This document shows, piece by piece, positions 4,944 through 7,454 of a stretch of DNA of 7,454 nt. Below the pieces are notes generated by a model. That model was not told where the DNA came from, made no database searches, and saw nothing but the letters and a program-made list of their open reading frames with translations. Made by a program: the position numbers and the translations under genes. How positions within the stretch are numbered: position 1 is the first letter of the stretch; the number at the start of each line of letters is the position of its first letter. Origin of the DNA: an uncultured Gaiellaceae bacterium (GTDB taxonomy: Bacteria > Actinomycetota > Thermoleophilia > Gaiellales > Gaiellaceae). Location: the NCBI GenBank assembly GCA_955652075.1, contig CATPAS010000232.1:1-7454 (forward strand), in the 5' to 3' direction.

Positions 4944-5661
4944 GGTAGGCCTTTCGCAGGTCCTCGTGCTGTAGGAGCTCCTGCGCGGGACCACTGAGCA
5001 CGCACCGTCCCGTCGAGAGGACGTAGCCACGGTCTGCGATCGAGAGCGCCATGTTCGCATTCTGCTCGACGACGAGCATCGCGACGCCGGACTGATGAAC
5101 CTGCTGGATGATCTCGAAGCTCCGCTCGACGAGGATCGGCGCCAGACCCATCGACGGCTCGTCCATCAACAGCAGCTTCGGACGCGCCATCAGGGCCCGC
5201 CCCATTGCAACCATCTGCTGCTCGCCTCCGGAGAGCGTGCCGGCGAGCTGGCTACGTCGCTCGTGGAGCAGCGGGAAGAGCGTGTACACGCGCTCGAAGT
5301 CATCCTTGCGGCCCTTGGTGTCCCGGATGAGGTACGCACCCATCTCGAGGTTCTCCAGCACCGTCATCGGCCCGAACAACCGTCGGTTCTCCGGGACGAT
5401 CGCCATGCCTTGTTGGATGCGGTAGCTCGTCGTGCGGCCGGTCACCTCCTCACCTCGAAACTCGACGGAACCGTTGCGCGGCTGCACGAGGCCCAGGATC
5501 GTCTTGAGCGTCGTCGACTTTCCCGAAGCGTTGCCTCCGAGCAGCGACACGAGCTCGCCTTCGCGCACGTTCAGGTTCAGGCTCTCGAGAATGTGGATCT
5601 CCCCGTAGTACGTGTCGATGTCCGTCAACCGCAGCAGATCGGGCGCGCCGTTCGTGCTCAC
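4933..5661 (-). CDS. livF: Branched-chain amino acid ABC transporter ATPase LivF
   Basis: This 242-residue protein is one of the two ATPases of a Liv/HAAT-type amino-acid importer, on the cytoplasmic side. Walker A is GGNASGKST (42-50), the signature LSGGEQQ (143-149), and Walker B LLLMDEP (163-169) with catalytic Glu168. The H-loop carries Gln200 instead of His (VVEQNANMAL), which is normal for LivF. The N-terminal LTDIDTYYGEIHILE is typical of this subunit. The start is GTG 5661, overlapping the livG stop by four bases (GTGA), and the 3' end overlaps the PLP-enzyme gene by 11 bp. Length is normal. Substrate could be branched-chain amino acids, but Liv-family importers also carry urea, amides and other small organic compounds. 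Confidence 0.93.
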   Translation of the reverse strand: MSTNGAPDLLRLTDIDTYYGEIHILESLNLNVREGELVSLLGGNASGKSTTLKTILGLVQPRNGSVEFRGEEVTGRTTSYRIQQGMAIVPENRRLFGPMTVLENLEMGAYLIRDTKGRKDDFERVYTLFPLLHERRSQLAGTLSGGEQQMVAMGRALMARPKLLLMDEPSMGLAPILVERSFEIIQQVHQSGVAMLVVEQNANMALSIADRGYVLSTGRCVLSGPAQELLQHEDLRKAYLGR

Positions 5662-6455
5662 TTCGTTTCCGCCTTCCTCAAGCCGAGATAGGCCTCGACG
5701 ACCCGGGGATCGGTCGCGACCGCGTCGAAGGAGCCTTCGGCGATCTTGACGCCGTGATCGAGAGCGACGACGCGGTCCGAGATGCCCTCGACGACATGCA
5801 TGTCATGCTCGATCACCAGGATGGTGTAGCCGCCGTCGTCCCGGAGCTTCCCGATCAGCTCCGTGATCTCGTGCGTCTCGCGCGGGTTCATCCCGGCGGC
5901 GGGCTCGTCGAGCAGGAGGATGCGCGCCTGGGTCGCCATGGCGCGTGCGATCTCGAGTCGCCTTCGGTTCGCGTAGGAGAGGCTGTAGGCGAATTGATCC
6001 CAGCGATAGCCCATCAACCTGTCGCCGAAGAACGCCAGCTTTTCCTCGGCCAGGCGATGGATCTCCTTCTCCTCGCGCCGCGCTCCCGGAGTGCGGACCA
6101 TCGAGCGGAGGACGCCGACCTTCGTGTGACCGTATTGCGCAGCCATGACGTTTTCCTTGACCGTCATGTTCAGAAAGAGGCGCAGAGTCTGGAAGGTGCG
6201 AGCGATGCCGAGCTCCGTGATCTTGTGCGGCGCGACTCCGACGAGATTCCTACCGTCGAACCGGATCTCGCCGGAGTCGGGTCGATAGATCCCCGTAATG
6301 AGATTGAAGAGGGTCGTCTTGCCGGCGCCGTTCGGACCGATCACGCTCACGATCTCGTGCTCCCGCACGACCAGGTCGAGGTCCGCGATCACCCGCAGCC
6401 AGCCGAAGGACTTGTCGACTTCCCGCAGTTCGAGCAATGTTGTCGCGCTCGTCAC
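5658..6455 (-). CDS. livG: Branched-chain amino acid ABC transporter ATPase LivG
   Basis: With the GTG at 6455 as start, which overlaps the livM stop by four bases (GTGA), the protein has 265 residues, normal for LivG; the longer open frame upstream to 6863 is a shadow of livM. Walker A is GPNGAGKTT (40-48), the Q-loop region follows at TFQTLRLF (87-94), Walker B is ILLLDEP (179-185) with Glu184, and the H-loop is VIEHDM with His217. The signature is LSYANRRRLE (159-168); the usual Gly after Tyr is Ala here. LivG pairs with LivF to power import through the LivH/LivM channel. The gene is translationally coupled on both sides. Confidence 0.93.
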   Translation of the reverse strand: MTSATTLLELREVDKSFGWLRVIADLDLVVREHEIVSVIGPNGAGKTTLFNLITGIYRPDSGEIRFDGRNLVGVAPHKITELGIARTFQTLRLFLNMTVKENVMAAQYGHTKVGVLRSMVRTPGARREEKEIHRLAEEKLAFFGDRLMGYRWDQFAYSLSYANRRRLEIARAMATQARILLLDEPAAGMNPRETHEITELIGKLRDDGGYTILVIEHDMHVVEGISDRVVALDHGVKIAEGSFDAVATDPRVVEAYLGLRKAETK

Positions 6456-7454
6456 ACGATCTCCACGGTCGCGGTGCCGAAGAGGCCCTGAGGCCGGACG
6501 TTCATGAGCGCCACGAGCAGCGCGCCGAGCAGGATCAGCCGTGTGGCTCCGCCGATTTGCACGAGCAGGAGGTTCTCCCACACAAACATGACGAGATATA
6601 AGAGCGGCGGAAGCAGCAGGGCTCGCCAGAGCCGGCTGAGCTGCGGGTAGATCACGATCGCCGCCACCATCAAGATGTACGCGACGTCGGAGATCTTCAC
6701 CGGGTCCTTCGGTAAGAGCATCCAGTGGTTCAGGGCACGCGCAAAGACGCCGGACCCAATCGCCTGTCCGTCGACGAGACGTGGATACGCGGCCGCAGCG
6801 ATGGCGTGGACCGCGAAGCCGAATGCGACCAGCCCGGCGAGCTCGGCAGCGAGCCAACGCCACGGGCGGAGCTTGACGACCAGGGCAAGCAGAATCGCGC
6901 CGTAGAAGAGCGGGCGGGCGTTTACAGACGAGCGGAGCAGCTCGGGCACGCTGCTGACGATCACGGCGCCCACGACGATTCCCATGATGCTGCCGAAGCC
7001 GCCGAGGATCATGATCGCGTAGATCGTGATCAGCAGCCCGACGTCATAGTCGCCGGGCAGTGCCGCCGTCGCGATCGTGCCGTAGATCGCACCCGTGAAG
7101 CCCGCAACCGCGGCGCCGAAGACGAAGGCGAGCAGCTTGAGCCGGTTCACCGGGATGCTCATCACCTCGGCGGCCAGGGGATCCTCGCGGAGCGCGCGCC
7201 AGGCGCGTCCCGTCCTCGATTCGTTGATGAAAGCGAGCAGCACCAAGACGAGCGCGACCGAGATCAGCAGGAGGTAGTACTGCTTCGTCGTGGTGTCGAC
7301 CTTGAAGCCGAAGAAGTTGAACGGGTCGATGTTCGCGATCCCGTTCGAGCCGCCCGTCAGGTCGATGTGGCCGGCGAAGGGAAAATTGATTCGGTTGGCG
7401 TTGTTGACGAAGATGACGAACGCCTGGCCGAAGAACAGCGTCAGGATCGCGAGG
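6452..7454 (-). CDS. livM: Branched-chain amino acid ABC transporter permease LivM (5' end outside window)
   Basis: This is the inner-membrane permease subunit of the importer. The frame is open to the window edge, so the N-terminus is missing; 333 residues are visible. From the edge one sees LAILTLFFGQAF, an outside loop with LTGGSNGI (the GG.NGI motif of LivM), a membrane segment (YYLLLISVALVLVLLAF), then the cytoplasmic loop GRAWRALREDPLAAEVMSIPVNRLKLLAF that contacts the ATPases. Further membrane segments follow, including YDVGLLITIYAIMILGGFGSIMG, and the C-terminus is RPQGLFG plus TATVEIV. The segment between about 6862 and 6542 adds about 107 residues with several extra membrane spans not expected in a standard LivM. 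A TTG at 7246 is an internal codon and not the start. LivH and the binding protein, if present, are upstream. Confidence 0.92.
   Translation of the reverse strand, partial: LAILTLFFGQAFVIFVNNANRINFPFAGHIDLTGGSNGIANIDPFNFFGFKVDTTTKQYYLLLISVALVLVLLAFINESRTGRAWRALREDPLAAEVMSIPVNRLKLLAFVFGAAVAGFTGAIYGTIATAALPGDYDVGLLITIYAIMILGGFGSIMGIVVGAVIVSSVPELLRSSVNARPLFYGAILLALVVKLRPWRWLAAELAGLVAFGFAVHAIAAAAYPRLVDGQAIGSGVFARALNHWMLLPKDPVKISDVAYILMVAAIVIYPQLSRLWRALLLPPLLYLVMFVWENLLLVQIGGATRLILLGALLVALMNVRPQGLFGTATVEIV

Noticed and set aside
5658..6863. Long version of LivG (401 residues)
   Set aside because: The extra N-terminus is an arginine-rich translation of livM in another frame. The GTG at 6455 gives a normal-length LivG in a GTGA overlap.

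Overview
The window is about 7.4 kb of high-GC bacterial DNA, fully coding apart from the first ~218 bases. GC-rich codon use, GTG and TTG starts, 4-nt gene overlaps, apparent leaderless starts, a membrane-anchored HtrA protease and an ANTAR protein suggest an actinobacterium. The LivM and SGNH-hydrolase styles would fit the deep Thermoleophilia (Gaiellales/Solirubrobacterales) lineage, but that placement is an inference.

Layout, left to right. (1) Bases 1-218 hold no gene I can support. They contain a striking operator-like array: eight TAAGA-type pentamers, four on each strand, spaced exactly 11 bp apart and mirror-symmetric about one centre, ending on the ribosome binding site of the next gene. 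(2) An HtrA/DegP-type serine protease with a PDZ domain (+), convergent with a stand-alone cyclic-nucleotide-binding-domain protein (-). (3) The latter's start lies only 25 bp from that of a divergent metallo-beta-lactamase-fold hydrolase (+). (4) The hydrolase ends tail-to-tail with a four-gene minus-strand cluster, the two stop codons sharing one CTAG. Read 5' to 3' the cluster is: XRE-type HTH regulator, ANTAR-domain protein, a 43-residue small protein, and an SGNH/GDSL hydrolase. (5) Further upstream on the minus strand is a branched-chain-amino-acid-type ABC transporter operon (livM, cut by the window edge, then livG and livF), which runs with overlapping genes into a class V aminotransferase-fold PLP enzyme.

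How the genes work together: livM-livG-livF encode one permease and the two ATPases of a Liv/HAAT importer. The PLP enzyme is appended as the last gene, so it may act on the imported amino acid or a derivative. The XRE-ANTAR-small protein-SGNH cluster appears to be a separate transcription unit with its own leaderless promoter and a palindrome over its start, pairing a likely DNA-binding regulator with a likely RNA-binding antiterminator. The HtrA gene probably belongs to an envelope-stress regulon controlled through the 11-bp repeat array, plausibly by an OmpR/PhoB-type response regulator.

I see no CRISPR array, insertion sequence, tRNA, rRNA or phage gene. The most noteworthy signals are the symmetric 11-bp-phased array, the overlooked small gene in the XRE-ANTAR cluster, and an insertion of about 107 residues with an apparent internal repeat in LivM.
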